This document shows positions 20,409 to 32,775 of a stretch of 64,000 bases of DNA, in pieces. Position 1 is the first letter of the stretch. Every line of letters starts with the position of its first letter. Under the pieces are notes generated by a model, which saw only the letters and a list, made by a program, of their open reading frames with translations, searched no databases and was not told where the DNA came from. The translations under genes were made by a program, and so were the position numbers. The stretch is from Sorex araneus. Taxonomy: Eukaryota > Chordata > Mammalia > Eulipotyphla > Soricidae. The stretch lies in NCBI RefSeq assembly GCF_027595985.1, contig NC_073306.1, positions 192,713,000 to 192,776,999 of the forward strand, written 5' to 3'.

Positions 20409-20889
20409 TTTATTTAGTACCTCAAGGACATGCTCATCGGCTTGATTAAGTGAAGGATCCATGTTACTTGGACCGGCTCTTTTGCCCTCGGATTATATTT
20501 CTTGATCCTCCTCCTATCTCATCCTTTGCCCCACTTCTCATCAGTGTTTGTTTTGCCACACACAAGAGCAATTGGTTTTTCTTCCTAAACAGTCATTTGC
20601 AGATGCCTATACTTTTTTAGATTTTTAAAATAGTATTTATTTTATTACTTCTTCTGATCTATTTCATTTATTTATGCCTTGTTCAAGATAGAAAGACTAT
20701 TATTATATAACGAAGGAGTAATTTTATCAAATGTTTATAACAGTTATAAATGTATGTACACAAAATTAGAAAATCTAAATAAGCAAATGTTAACAGGACT
20801 AAGAGAGTAAATAAATAATAACAAAGATAGGAGGTCCTTCAGTAGCCCACTTTGAACAGCATATTGATCATCTGAGAGCTTTGGAGGTT

Positions 20890-21030
20890 TTTTTGTTTGT
20901 TTGTTTTTTTGTTTTTTAAATTAGTGAATCACCATTGGGTACAGTTACATACTTACAAACTTTCATGTTTGGATTTCAGTCTTACAATGATCGAGTACCC
21001 ATCCCTCTACTAGTGGCCATTTTTTGGAGC
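20890..21030 (-). mobile_element. L1 3' UTR fragment
   Basis: T-rich start, agtgaatcaccattgggtac, cttacaatgatcgagtaccc, atccctctactagtggcc. Confidence 0.65.
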
Positions 21031-21439
21031 TTGTTTTAACCTTCACTTCACCTACCATTTTAATTCCAGTATTCCCTGATTTTCCAAAGGTAATTAGATG
21101 ATGTGCTTCTGTTTCCTTATCCATAGAATGAAGATATTGAGCCTCTATCATGATAGGCAAAAAGATTAATATTTCAAAGAACCTGCCATTAAGTTATCAC
21201 CATTATTATAATAGATCATGCCATTAAAATAATCATAACTATTACTGAAATAAAAATTTGAGGTACATAAACTTTATATTTGTATCCACATATATTTATA
21301 AAACAGCCTACTGTTTTTTCTTGATATTTTTAACCATCTAGTCTAAACTTTAGATTTTCTTCTTCAATCACCTACAAAAAAGAAAAAATGAGACAATATT
21401 GTATAATGATATAGTAGACTAGTTATAAGTTCTTGGTAT

Positions 21440-21605
21440 GGTGGTCAGAGAGATGTTGTAGGAGTTAAGGTGCTTTCTTGAAGTGGAGTACCCCAGTTCA
21501 ATCCCAAGAACCACATAAAATCTCCTGAGTACAGCCAGGAATGACCCCTGAGCACTGAGCAAGGAATACCTCCTGAGCATCACCAAGTGTGGCCCCAATC
21601 TCCCC
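21440..21605 (+). mobile_element. Old SINE
   Basis: ggtcagagagatgttgtagg head, ccccagttcaatcccaagaa B-box region, gagcatcaccaagtgtggcc end. Confidence 0.7.
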
Positions 21606-21719
21606 TACATACTAGTAAATTTTTGGGTATGAGTTAATGATACAACAGCATTACTACTTCTTCCATAGGAAGAACAAGAACCATAATCTTGTTCACATTA
21701 ATTGCATTTTTAAAATTTG

Positions 21720-21887
21720 TTCATATCTGGGACCACACCTCAAAAGGCTTAGGGTTTACGGTTCTGTGCTTAGGGATCACTCTTGACATCTGAGTGGGCT
21801 TGGGGGATATACACTGTCGAGGATTGAACCCAGGTCAGCCACAGGTGAGACATTTGTGCTTTTCCCCTTTGTACTTTCTCAGCCCAT
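21720..21887 (-). mobile_element. Old SINE
   Basis: gggaccacacctcaaaaggc, gaggattgaacccaggtcag, ctttctcagccc; reversed orientation. Confidence 0.65.
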
Positions 21888-22549
21888 TAATAGAGTTCTT
21901 AATCTTACTTTCTTCCAGAATAAATAAATGGTAAACATCTAATTTATAGCATTGTTGGGAGCCCTTCATAAAATCATGTACGTGGAAACATTTCGCCTAA
22001 ATCCTGTCATATGATTACGTCTCCAATAACTATTTTGCATCATGATCACCATCATTACTGTCTTTCATTTCTGCTATTACTATGCTCCGGTATTGGCATG
22101 TTGCACATATGAGATGAGTGTTTACTGGATTTAAGCTGCTTGTCAGGTTCAGCAGTGTATTCGAAGCCCTGCGAATTCTGTGTGTCAGGGCAAGCCTCCA
22201 CACATCTTTAGACCACACATTCTTACACCAGGGACTAAAGGATTGCTCATGCATCTTCCCCGAGGCTTGGGTTAACTAGAGAATTTTAAAGCTGTCAATA
22301 TGTAATGCTCCATATTAACACAGATAAGCTAGTGGCATGAACTCTTTGCAAATAATCTGATACTCTGGAATTCTTGTGGTCTTAGATGACTGTCATTTTG
22401 GAAACCACATGGGTCTTAATTAGATCTAGACACACCTAATTCAAAAATGCTTCCCTGTCAACATGCTCTGACCAGCCTAGCTATAATTGGACAAAAAGTA
22501 CATCTACACTCAGGATTTATTGACTTTTTCCCTTTACCTTCTTTATTCC

Positions 22550-22622
22550 CCCTCCCTATGCCTTCTTTCCTTCTTCCCTCCGTCCCTCCCTTCTTTCTCT
22601 CTTCACTCCCTTCTTCCTTTTT
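22550..22622. repeat. Pyrimidine-rich tract
   Basis: CT-rich run made of irregular CCTT, CCCT and TTCT units; the small open frame across it is an artefact of composition. Confidence 0.85.
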
Positions 22623-23014
22623 GATTCTCCTTTTTGGAGAGATGTCTCTTAGACTTGAATTATTGTGGTCTGGCGCTTGTAGTCTTCAGAGTGAATAGAA
22701 CAGATTAGTGACTAGAGTACAGGCAGCTCTCATATATTTACTAGTAAAAATGAGTATAAAATGGTTTTATTTGGACAAATTTAAAACAGTAAAATTAAAT
22801 TTTTTAGTAAAGAAACATCCATTTTTATTCTCATATCTCGCTAATATTTTCTCTTCTGACTTAGAAAGAAATATTATGAATAAAGAAACAGGAAGAGATA
22901 AAGGAAACTATGAACTGAATGTATAAATATAAAGTTTTCTACTCTGTAATTTATTAGTTAAAATTATCTTTCTAGACTGAGTTAAGTAATTTACTCTGGA
23001 TCACAGAGCTGTAT

Positions 23015-23211
23015 AAGACTTGATTTTTTTTTTTTTTGCTTTTTTTGGGTCACACCCAATGATATACAGGGGTCACTCCTGACTCTGCACTCAGGAATTA
23101 CCCTTGGTGGTACTCAGGGGACCATATGGGATGCTGGGAATCGAACCTGGGTCGGCAGCATGCAAGGCAAAAGCCCTACCTGCTGTGCTATCGCTCCAGC
23201 CCAAGACTTGA
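23015..23211 (-). mobile_element. SINE type A with target duplication
   Basis: Reversed body 23024-23202 with T run; aagacttga flanks it at 23015-23023 and 23203-23211. It lies in a stretch that looks like a MIR relic (acagagctgtataagacttg). Confidence 0.9.
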
Positions 23212-24169
23212 AAGTAAATAAATAATTCAATACATATGCCAGTCCTCCTATCTCATTGTCTTTCAAATTTATTTCAGGAAGATCTGAGGTTCAGAAATGA
23301 TGTTGGAGAATGGAACACAGAGAACTGAGCTTACCTTATGCCTATTTAGAGAGTTCCCTCTTATACTGGTTCCATATATTCTATAGTGGTTCATAGAATT
23401 TTATTTTAAAATGTTTGAAAGTTACTCTCCTGAATTTCTGAGAATCACATTAAGCCATCAGAGAGCTTAGCTTTAGAGGTTAATAATTAGGATAATAAGA
23501 AAACGGAGGCTGACAATTTGAATTTTTATCATTGTGGGCACTAGCAAAATGTCATAAATTCTCAAAAATTATTCTGGAAAATTTTATTTTCATGGCCTGC
23601 ATTGTGACAGCTAGTTTGTCAGTCTTTAATTTTTCTAATTGAGTATGTATTTCCCAAGTAATGGAAAATCACTGCATGCACGAACAACTGAAGGGCAAAT
23701 GTAATCTTTATTATTTTCAGTGTAAATTAGCTGTGCCAGTGTATACCTTTAGGTCTCCACAGAGTGTGGTGAAGTATGAGATAGACTCAACTTGAATTCT
23801 AGTCTCAAAATGAAAACCCTTTTAGCTTTCGTCTGCCCCGTCAAATACATGTGACGTTAGTCATAAGGATGAAGCTTCTTTTGTTCAGTGAGAAAGCAGA
23901 GATATATAAGACAAAGAAAAAGTGGGCTTAACAGACTTAAGTCCAACAGGCCGAGTGGCACTGGGAAAGACAATATTTTAAACAGGCTACTTGAGCCCAT
24001 CTGTTGGGCCCATCTGTTAGTTGCAATCAATATGGAAAAATGAAATGGAATATGGCAGAATTATTACTTTATGAAAACCCTTTCTCAGTTATAGCTATCT
24101 AAAAAAGAAACAATTGTGTATGTGATAAGCACGTCTTTTATTTTGGAATATTGTCCCCAAAGTTTAAAT

Positions 24170-24315
24170 GCTATTGCTTTAGCAAGTTCTCATTATGGGT
24201 TACTTTATATGTAAAATGAGGATGATAACAGGGCTTTGCTATACCTGAGAAAGTTAATATAAGTATCAAATAAGATTACATAGGAGAAATTTTTTAGAAA
24301 ACTTCAGCAAAATAG
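24170..24315 (+). mobile_element. MIR relic
   Basis: atgtaaaatgaggatgataa followed by acctgagaaagttaatataa and aataagattacataggaga follows the 3' half of a MIR consensus from memory. Confidence 0.5.
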
Positions 24316-25090
24316 TTTTGAAGTTCGTGTACTGCTGAAAGCAAAGATGAGTCATTTGTTTTACAGAACAAAGTAATAACTGACATTTTCTGTGGTCCAT
24401 AGACAAATCTCAGGTAATATGTTTGGGTTAGGCTAATATGTGACACCCCAGAATAACTCTAAGTTAATTTTATATTTTCTTCTTACTAAATAGTGAGATA
24501 ATTATTTGTATATTTTACTATTATTGCTGAAATAACTAAAAGATGATTATTTTCTTTGTAACCTCTGGGAGAGTCCTTTAGAAGAAGAGGGTAAAATTTT
24601 GAGTTTACTTTTCAATCATGGTCACAAATTGGCTTAGTTTTAATTGCTTAGACTTTCAACTTTCAAGTTCCATGTTACCAAATACTTTTCAAATTACCTT
24701 CATATACAAATCCTTTGTGCTGTCAGCATCATGCTCAAAAGCAAATCTATTTTCAGTTCGTTAGCTCCTTTCTTGGTTAAACCCACTGGACAAGATGTTT
24801 CTCTAATCTATTACTAACTTCCTAACTCTCACTCATTGCTATGCTGTTCAATCTGAAATGTCCCTTCAATATCCCTTTCCTTTGACACTCTTTTAAACTC
24901 GAACCAAATTACTTAATGCCAGATGACCAGCAAAGGCTTCTTTGTCTTTATTTACTCTATTTGGGTCCTTGTAAATATCCTTAAAATGTTTTTTTTTTTT
25001 AGGAATTCATTTCACTCGTTGTATAGGACTCACAAATTTTTAGAGTTCTCTGATTTCTGAATTTCTTTTGGTTCTCAATTTAATGTCTTT

Positions 25091-25362
25091 TATAATACAA
25101 TCGGACTGGAGCAATAGCACAACAGGTAGGGCGTTTGCCTTGCACGTGGCTGATCAGGGTTCAATTCCTCCATCTTTCTCGGAGAGTCCGGCAAGCTACT
25201 GAGAGTATCCTGCCCACCTGGCAGAACCTAGAAAACTACCTGTAATGTATTCAATATGCCAAAAACAGCAACAACAAGTCTCACAATGGAGACATTACTG
25301 GTGCCCGCTCAAGCCAATTGATGAACAACGGGACGACAGTGCTACAGTGCTATAATATAATT
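25091..25362 (+). mobile_element. SINE type B, full length
   Basis: Body 25103-25350: actggagcaatagcacaaca head, gttcaattcc B box, gatgaacaacgggacgacag, then a gctacagtgct tail. Flanks tataatacaatc / tataatataatt. Confidence 0.9.
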
Positions 25363-26219
25363 GAATGTACCAATCATTCGCTCATACAACTCTCAAAAAT
25401 TTTAAAAATAATATTTTTAGTATAAAAGCTGAAAGATTTATTTGGCATAAGAGAAACCAAAGTACCCATATATTTAAAATTTAGATTGTTTTGATATATA
25501 TATATATGTTTGTAGTTTCTATGAATATTCACCTAGAAACCTATGTGTCTACTATGTAAGATTACTTACCTTAATGACAGAGACCTGTACATAAACATAC
25601 AATCACTGTATTTTAAAACAAAAAAGCAGTATATTATGAGGCTAAAGGGAAGAGGACGACTACCAAATCTATTTTTCTAATCCCCTCAAACTTTTACTTC
25701 AACCAAATATATTCATTCTCAATATTAATCACACTTCAGTCATTACTAAACATAATACATGAATCTGAACTTATTTTTCTAAGTACCAATTACCTTTCAA
25801 AACTTTGCTTATGCTAATTATGCTAACATTTTTTACCGCTTCAACTCATTCATAACTTCCTCTAAAGCTTGCAGTAGGTTCAAACATTTAAGCATAGAAT
25901 TGCAAACATTCCCATTTTTGTCATTATTTAATCCCACCTACCTGCAAACTGCTGAACAAACACATGGATCAAAAATAATTCCCTAAACCATAGTGGCAGA
26001 GTAGTTAAAGTTGCAACTCAAGATATCTCAAATACATTACAAATATTTTCCTTCCATGCAAACTATAGTTTTTAAAAATTCTCTAACTTTCAAGTAAATC
26101 TATGTCAACTAAAGCACAAGAAAAAAATATATGAAAGATTAGGATTGGGATGAGGTCACATTCGAGAATAGTTACCTCTGGGAAGAGAACTTATTCAAGT
26201 CCAGAGACATAATTTCTAT

Positions 26220-26660
26220 TTATGTGATAGACACTTTAAGCCATTATTTAATTGACACAAAGCTTTGTAATATTAGTATTACTTCCATTTACAAAAAAAT
26301 AAGATTGAAAACCAGATAGATTAAAATATTATTCAAGGTTACTGAGCAGAACAGGCAGGAGCGATAGCACAGCGGGTAGGGCATTTGCCTTGCACGCGGC
26401 CGACCCAAGTTCGATTTGTCCGCCCCTCTCAGAGAGCCGGGCAAGCTACCGAGAGTATCTAGCTCGCACAGCAAAGCCTGGCAAGCTACCCATCCGATAT
26501 GCCAGAAACAGTAAAACAAGTCTCACAATGGAAACGTTACTGGTGCCCGATCGAGCAAATCGATGAACAACGGGATGACAGTGACAATGACAGTGACTGA
26601 GCAAAACAGAGATTAGACTCCACTCTGTGACTTCCAGAGCCCAAACCCTTAAAGATTATA
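26220..26660 (+). mobile_element. MIR relic split by a SINE
   Basis: aatattagtattacttccat before the SINE and, joined across it, an aaggttactgagcag / agattagactccactctgtg sequence resembling the MIR core and 3' part. The SINE at 26355-26596 and its duplication interrupt it. Confidence 0.5.
26341..26610 (+). mobile_element. SINE type B with target duplication
   Basis: Body 26355-26596: gagcgatagcacagcgggta head, gatgacagtgacaatgacag tail. actgagcagaacag (26341-26354) / actgagcaaaacag (26597-26610) flank it. Confidence 0.93.
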
Positions 26661-26759
26661 TAATACATATTTTGACAAGACCCTTTATTTAATTTTAGAT
26701 AGCAAATCTGTGATCTCCACATCCTTTAAAACCCCCCCAAGACTCTTTTAATGGTTTAC

Positions 26760-27281
26760 CTGTGGTCCAGCAAAGATGCTACTGAGTAGCCAGGCCAAGG
26801 CAATCATGAGCTGTCCAAATTTGCTGTTGCCTTTCACAGCTAAGGGTCTTGTGATGGCCAGGGAGCGGTCCAAGCTGATGGCTACCATCATGAAGGCAGG
26901 GACATACATGGAAAAAAGCTTTAGATAACTGAGGACTTTGCAGAGGAACTCTCCGCCGTACCATTGTATGGTAATATTCCACATTCCGTCCAGCGGCATA
27001 ACAATTAAAGTCTCAAACAGGTTGGCTAAGGTCAAGTGCTTTAAAAGCACCTTCATTCTTGACTTCGGTTTCCCTTTCTCTGTCTTGCGAGCCCCTTTCT
27101 GAAGTTTACACAAGAAAGAAGCATTAAATGTTGTGGAGAGCAGAAAAAGGAAGAAAGTGACGGTGACTCGGATCTTGCCAGACAAGGTCAGGGTCGGGAG
27201 GTTGCCTTGAGTCAGGGGGAAGGTGCTGTTGACCTCTGAGCAGTGGTTCGGATTCTGTTCAGGAAAAGCACCGTTTGCCAT
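26760..27281 (-). CDS. GNRHR: GNRHR coding exon 1 (N terminus to TM4)
   Basis: GNRHR is the pituitary gonadotrope receptor for GnRH. It couples through Gq/11 to phospholipase C and drives LH and FSH release. This exon encodes residues 1-174. The start is at 27279-27281 (MANGAFPEQNPNHCSEVNST, A at -3, G at +4), and the exon ends AGPQ at donor CAG|gtaaac. Visible features: Cys14, the N-glycosylation site Asn18-Ser-Thr, the first transmembrane helix (TVTFFLFLLSTTFNASFL), Asn87 in TM2 (LTLANLFETL), Cys114 (EFLCKV), and DRS in place of the class A DRY motif (residues 138-140), as in other mammals. Length 522 bp, equal to the human exon as I recall it. There is no premature stop. The first loop (GARKTEKGKPKSRMK) is strongly basic. 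Together with exons 2 and 3 this gives a complete 328-residue receptor. Confidence 0.97.
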
Positions 27282-28197
27282 AGTCCCCGGGAGAGCTTCA
27301 CGGGTTGTTGGTCTGCCTCTGGGAGTGTGTTGTGGTGCAACCCAAGGTCCCGTTTTATTGCCACCTCTTTCAGGTGGAGAAATCCCAGGTTTAAAATGAT
27401 GTTAAAACTGCCCCTGACCGACTTTAGTGTGAAAGATCAAGGTGAGTTTGTTTTGTGGTCTCATAATCTAACAGCATGACACACAGATTTTGAGGGCCGA
27501 ATGTAACAGTAGTACCTCAACAGATGGCTTGGTCTGCACAATATTTTTCCCGAGAAGGACACTTGAAGCTTCATTTCAAATTAAAATTCACCCAAGGTAT
27601 CATTCAAATTACTTTCCTGTGAAGACTTTCTAAAATAGCGTTGTAATAAAACTGATGCAAAATAAAATCAGAAGAAACATGTTTTTTTTTTTAAAAAAAC
27701 TTGGTCTGTTTATAAACCTGTTTTTAGGAAATTAATTCATTTCTGAAAATTGTTTTTCCTCTTTTTTCATTAGAAAACTCAGACACTAGATAAATACTAT
27801 TTAAAATCATGCTCCGTAAAATACCAAATTAATAATCCAACAGAATCAATTTCAACTAGAACAAGTTGCACCACATTCAAATTAATCAATTAATATTAGT
27901 GGCCAGATTATCTGTGCTTAAGTTAGAAATGATTAAGTTAAGAACTTTTGCCTCTCTTTGCTAATTATCTAAATATTGTACTTGCCATAATTGAGTATTA
28001 TACTGCTATAGTATAAGAAAGTATAAGCATATAGTATAAGAAATACTACTATAAAAATGTTCTTATATATGTTTATATATGTTATGCTTATATATTTTAT
28101 TTATTTATTTTGAATATTTATGGTACTTTAATAGTGTGGGTATTTAGAAAGATTTTTTGCTGTAAGTTAAAAACTTTTTAAAGAATTCTAATTTCAT
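27282..28197. promoter_or_regulatory. GNRHR 5' UTR and proximal promoter region
   Basis: About 900 repeat-free bases upstream of the receptor start. The first 200 are GC-balanced, the rest AT-rich. No CpG island, as expected for a tissue-restricted gene. The transcription start cannot be placed from sequence alone. Confidence 0.5.
27437..27445 (-). promoter_or_regulatory. SF-1 (NR5A1)-like half-site upstream of GNRHR
   Basis: tcaaggtga, 156-164 bp upstream of the GNRHR start codon, differs by one base from the SF-1 consensus tcaaggtca. A proximal SF-1 site is a known element of mammalian GNRHR promoters. The match is short and could be chance. Confidence 0.35.
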
Positions 28198-28368
28198 GGG
28201 CTGGAGTGATAGTACAGCGGGTAGGGTGTTTGCCTTGCACGTGACCGACCTGGGTTCGATTCCCAGCATTCCATATGGTCCCCCAAGCACCTCCAGGAGT
28301 AATTCCTGAGTGCAAAGTCAGGAGTAACCCTCGTGCATCACAGGTGTGACCCCAAAATCAAGAAAAAA
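28198..28368 (+). mobile_element. SINE type A
   Basis: gggctggagtgatagtacag, B box ggttcgattccc, ccaggagtaattcctgagtg, gggtgtgacccc-like end and A tail. Confidence 0.92.
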
Positions 28369-29121
28369 AAGTACTGCATTTTCTCCTCATTAAAAAAATT
28401 TTTTTACTATAATTTCATGCTAAGACCTTAATGATGTTATTTACCAGTATTAGTATGAGTTAAGTGGGAATTTATTAAATCAACAGCTTGATTTGTTTAA
28501 TGTCAACCAGCTTTCTTCTGTTCTAATCAAGGCAAGAATGAAATGTTAAAGAGTAAGGATAGCTGTTCATTTATTATTTTGTTTATTTATTTATTTTTTT
28601 ATTCTGTCTTATGATCACATATTTCATAAATAGCTGCTAAATCTATACTATATATACTTAGCCTTTGTGGGTGCTGAGTACATATAGCATTATTCAGACC
28701 CTGAAAGAGCTTTTTTGGTACTAAGGAACATTAGAATATTTAATATAATTTTAGTGCTTCTTGAAATTCTCTCATGCTGGTTACCTCCTATCTCATGGGA
28801 AGCTTAAATCAGTTCCTTACCTGGGTTCTTTTTTGACTATCATGACACATAGCAAATTACTGGCTCTTCTCACTGTTTTCAAACTTGAATGGGCTGTTAT
28901 ATAATACTACAGGGCAGAGAATTCTGATTCTTATATGGCCTTCTGAAAAGTCTGGAAATTTATATATTTTGACTTTTCTATTGATTATTTTTATTGATTT
29001 AACATTATTAAACATAATTGTATATGTTTTAGGGTACAACTGATACTTTGCTGGTAGTCTTGATGTGGTAGCATATACTTTGAGGAGCAAGAAATGGAAG
29101 TCATTTTATTTCATCTTATTC
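28369..29121. other. AT-rich intergenic DNA, nothing recognised
   Basis: Between GNRHR and the protease gene; an ATTT-rich run near 28570-28600 is the only notable local feature. Confidence 0.4.
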
Positions 29122-29190
29122 CAGGGATCTAACACAGGGTTTCATACATGCAAGACAAGTGCTCTGCTGCTAAACTACACCCCTGGCATT
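29122..29190 (-). mobile_element. tRNA-Ala-like SINE remnant
   Basis: The reverse complement begins gccaggggtgtagtttagca and contains agagcacttgtcttgcatg and agatccctgg, in the order of a tRNA-Ala-derived head. Confidence 0.5.
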
Positions 29191-29269
29191 TAAAGTGTTG
29201 TTCATAGACTATTTGGGTCCATTATAGTCAATGTATAAACCTGATTGGCATAAGCAAAAATGAAACTAG

Positions 29270-30225
29270 ATCACTATTTGACACAAAAAATTAACTAAAT
29301 TAAAGACTTGGATATTAGGCACAAAGCAACAAAATACACAGAGGAAAATAAAGGTGATGCACTTTAGGATCTTAACATTGGAGATGTATTGGGAGATTCC
29401 ATTGGCAATTGAGAATAACCAAATGAGACTACACAAAATCAAGAAAGCTTTCACACATGATAGAAACTGCCATAAAAACAAGCCAATCTAGCAATTAGGA
29501 GGAGATATTGGCTCATTATTCCTTGACAAGGTGTTGGTACCCAAAATATAAAAATTTCACACAACCAGAGAACAAAACATTTCAGCAATCAACAATAAAA
29601 AGTTTATGTAGACATATCTTCAATAAGACATACAGATGACCCACAGACATAAAAACTTTCAATGTTACTTATTATTAGAGAAATGCAATGGGACATCACC
29701 TCACGTCTGTGAGAATGGTCTATGTGAAAAAAATTCAAAGCAGCAATGTTGGTGAGGATATAGAAAAAAGAACTCTGAAGTACAGTGAATATACAACTGG
29801 TGCATTCTCTGGAGAACAGTCGATACCTTTAAAAAAAAAAAAAAAAAAGGAGGGGGCCGGAGCGATAGCACAGCGGGTAGGGCGTTTGCCTTGCACGCGG
29901 CCGACCTGGGTTCGATCCCCAGCATCCCATATGGTCCCCCAAGCACCGCCAGGAGTAATTCCTGAGTGTAAAGCCAGGAGTAACCCCTGAGCAGCGCTGG
30001 GTTGTGACCCAAAAAGCAATAAAATAAAATAAAATAAATAAAAAAGGAAAATGGAAATACCATGTAATCCAGCAAACAATAGCATGCCTAGTCATTTATG
30101 CTGAGGACACAAAAGCACACAAAATCAAAAGGGTTTTTGCACACCACTGTTCACAGCAATAGCCAATACTCACACACAATAGACAAAACATGAAAGCAAC
30201 CTAAATGCCCATTAGAAAAATGACT
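29270..30225 (+). mobile_element. L1 ORF2 3' region, interrupted
   Basis: Carries the L1 signature order: attaaagacttggatattag, agagaaatgcaatgggacat, tcacctcacgtctgtgagaa, ttggtgaggatatagaaaaa, caccactgttcacagcaata, gcaacctaaatgcccattag. Stops and indels throughout. Split by a SINE. Confidence 0.85.
29852..30040 (+). mobile_element. SINE type A inside L1
   Basis: gggggccggagcgatagcac head with near-consensus body and (AAAAT)n tail. A second A run precedes it at 29830-29848. Looks young. Confidence 0.93.
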
Positions 30226-30539
30226 GTCCCTAGCTCTTGCTTATCAGACTCAGATCTTTTATGTAGAATCTCAGGGTTTATCTACACTGGTCACTGTCTA
30301 TTCCCTTACTTTGCTTATGTTCATAGTAAATTATAGCAAAATGATAGAAAGAGTTTATAACTCTACTGAAATTAGATTAGGAATAAGTAGCATAGTGTAA
30401 AGATAATTGAATGTGGCATTTTCCTTTGGATAAATCTAAATAAATGTTTTGAAAAATAACATTATCTATGCTCTGACTAGAGAAACAATGGGAAAGTTTT
30501 CTGTATTTATAATGTTGAATTATTTACTAATTTGCTTTC

Positions 30540-30675
30540 TTATGCTGACCATCTGAGGTAGTTACTATCATTATTCTATTTCTACAAATAGAAACATGCA
30601 GTCATAGAAATGTTATATAATGTGTCCAAGGTCACACAGCTCTATGTTGGCAGATCAGAATGTAAAACCAGGTAG
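30540..30675 (+). mobile_element. MIR
   Basis: gaggtagttactatcattat, then gtgtccaaggtcacacagct and ggcagatcagaatgtaaaac: the conserved MIR core region. Confidence 0.75.
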
Positions 30676-30879
30676 ATTTTTTTTATTCAGAAACACCATT
30701 TGTCAACCTTTCTTTTGCCATAAAACATTTCAAAGTTAATGACAATGACATTAATTACTTTATGATAATTTAACAAAAATTATTTGCAATTGATATACAT
30801 AGACATTTAACACAGTGGTTTCAGATGTGCAATACAATGATTGTAAAATAATCAGCCCAGGTATTTTCTCTTTTTCTTA

Positions 30880-31052
30880 TTTATTTTTTGACTTTTTGGG
30901 TCACACCTGGAAATGCTCAGGGTTTACTCCTGGCTCTGTACTCAGGAATTTCTCCTGGTGGTGCTTGGGGGAATCATATGAGATGCTGGGGATTGAACCT
31001 GGGTCATCTGTGTGCAAGACAAAAACCCTATCCACTGTACTATCACTCTGGC
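30880..31052 (-). mobile_element. SINE type A, diverged
   Basis: gggtcacacctggaaatgct, gggattgaacctgggtcatc, tgtactatcactctggctc; reversed. Confidence 0.88.
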
Positions 31053-31339
31053 TCTTTATTTTCTTTTGGTGGATTTGTTTCTCTTGTTATAATTCAAAAG
31101 TCATCACCAAGATTAATGTAAAAAAAGAGCTTACCACTCATGTTTCTCTCAGGAATTTTCAGGTTTTATGTGTGAGTTTTAATTCATTCCTAGTTATCAT
31201 TTGCGTACTGTGAAAGATATGGACCTGATTTTATTCAGTGTAAGGTGACCGTCCAGACTCCCCAACATCAGTTCTTGAAGAACGGCTCTTTCCCCATTGT
31301 ATATATTTTAAGTTCTTCATCATAAGTCAGTATACCATA

Positions 31340-31725
31340 TGCATGTTGATTTATTTATTTATGGTGCATGTTCACTGGGTTGCTGAATCTCAGCGTTCTT
31401 AGTTGAGACACACAACTGATTGTCATGGTGCTCACCAGGGGTGGCTGTGATGTTCACCAGGGCTGGGATTTGCATATTTTCTTAGTGGTGCTTGCTGGGG
31501 CTTACCCTGCTTTCTTTCTGTGGTGCTTCCAGATACCTAATTGTGGTATAGCTGGAAGTCACTTGTGATACCAGTGATGGCAAGGGGCAGAGTTCCTAGG
31601 CTCACATAGCAGAGTGGCCCGGATAGTCTGTCTATGTTGGACAGCAGGGAATTTGAACGCTGACCTTATTTACGCTTGCAAGGCAGCTTTGTCTAGGTTG
31701 TTGCAGTGATCCTCTGGGCCCATTT
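31340..31725 (-). mobile_element. Old composite SINE-like repeat
   Basis: A long reversed sequence with several ggtgctcaccagggg-like units, gggaatttgaacgctgacct as a decayed B-box region and a tgatcctctgggccc end. Longer than the standard SINE. Confidence 0.35.
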
Positions 31726-31934
31726 GCCTTCTTTCATGATATTTCTTTGGTTATTTGCATTTTTTTTATGGCTGCACAGATAGTTTACTCTATTTGGATG
31801 AAAAGCATCATTAGAATTTTAATAGAAAATATATTTTAGGCTATAGATTACTTTGGATAGCACGGGCATTTTAACAGCACAAATAAGAGTTTTAAAAATT
31901 GAATTTATAAAAAATATACATGTTTTCACTTGTT

Positions 31935-32045
31935 AGGGGGTGGGGAAGGAGAGGAATCGCTTTCAGCAATGCTTGGTGACTGTTCCCTGCTCTGGCTCAG
32001 GGCTTGCTCCTAGAGGTGCTTATGACACCACATTTGATTCGGCAT
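31935..32045 (-). mobile_element. Old SINE fragment
   Basis: tcagcaatgcttggtgactg, ctctggctcagggcttgctc; 5' half missing. Confidence 0.45.
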
Positions 32046-32326
32046 TAAGAAAGGGGGCTGAAGTTTTGTGGTTCTGAATGTCACCCAATACAGTTGAGAC
32101 CAGTTTCTTATATAGGCAGAGAAGTAAATATTCACGCACACCTAAGGTGACCTGGCAGGGGCTCATAAAAATAGAGGCAATTCTCAGAAGATAGATAACT
32201 CAACAGTTTGAAGAGTGTCCATGTCTGATAGAGGGGAGAGCACCCATAATGTCCATAATGGTTTTAATTTGCTCAAGGAAATTAACTATGAGGGAAAAAT
32301 ATATTTTTTTTGTAACATAATTTTAA

Positions 32327-32503
32327 CTGGAGCTGGAACAAAAATACATAGGGCGTTTGCCTTCACGCAGCTGACCCAGGTTTGATCCCCAGCATCTCAT
32401 CTGGTCCCCGAGCACCACCAGGAGTAATTCCTAAGTTCAGGGCCAGGAGTAACCCCTGAGCATCACTGGGTGTGGCTCCAACCCCCCCCCCACAAGAAAG
32501 AAA
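32327..32503 (+). mobile_element. SINE type A, small head deletion
   Basis: gagctggaacaaaaatacat head with the tRNA A-box region altered, ccaggtttgatccccagcat, and a C run plus A-rich tail. Confidence 0.85.
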
Positions 32504-32775
32504 AAGAATTTTAATTCTTTTTAAAAATTTATTTTTTAGTTATGTATATATTTTTAAATGAATACAGTTTCAGAAAAAAGACTATTCTATCAGGAACCAG
32601 GAAACATTTCTTCTCTTGTGTGACTTTTAAGCTTCCTGGGTCTTAAGCTATTATCTTTAAAATTCATTTGTCAATATTTAGTTCTCTTACAAATTAAGAA
32701 AAATTTGATTGCTTTTTTTATTATTATTTTGTCCAAATTTCTACTCTCTAAATGGATCTATTTTCAGTTGTTGGA

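Larger units (their letters stand above)
11874..26759 (-). other. GNRHR: GNRHR intron 1
   Basis: 14.9-kb intron bounded by GT at 26758-26759 and AG at 11874-11875. It hosts an L1 mosaic with nested insertions (12860-16230), a HAL1-like element (16400-18120), an SNX6 pseudogene, MIR relics and many SINEs. All are listed separately. About 22000-22960, 23215-24170 and 25360-26220 show nothing recognisable beyond a CT-rich tract at 22550-22622. Confidence 0.88.
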
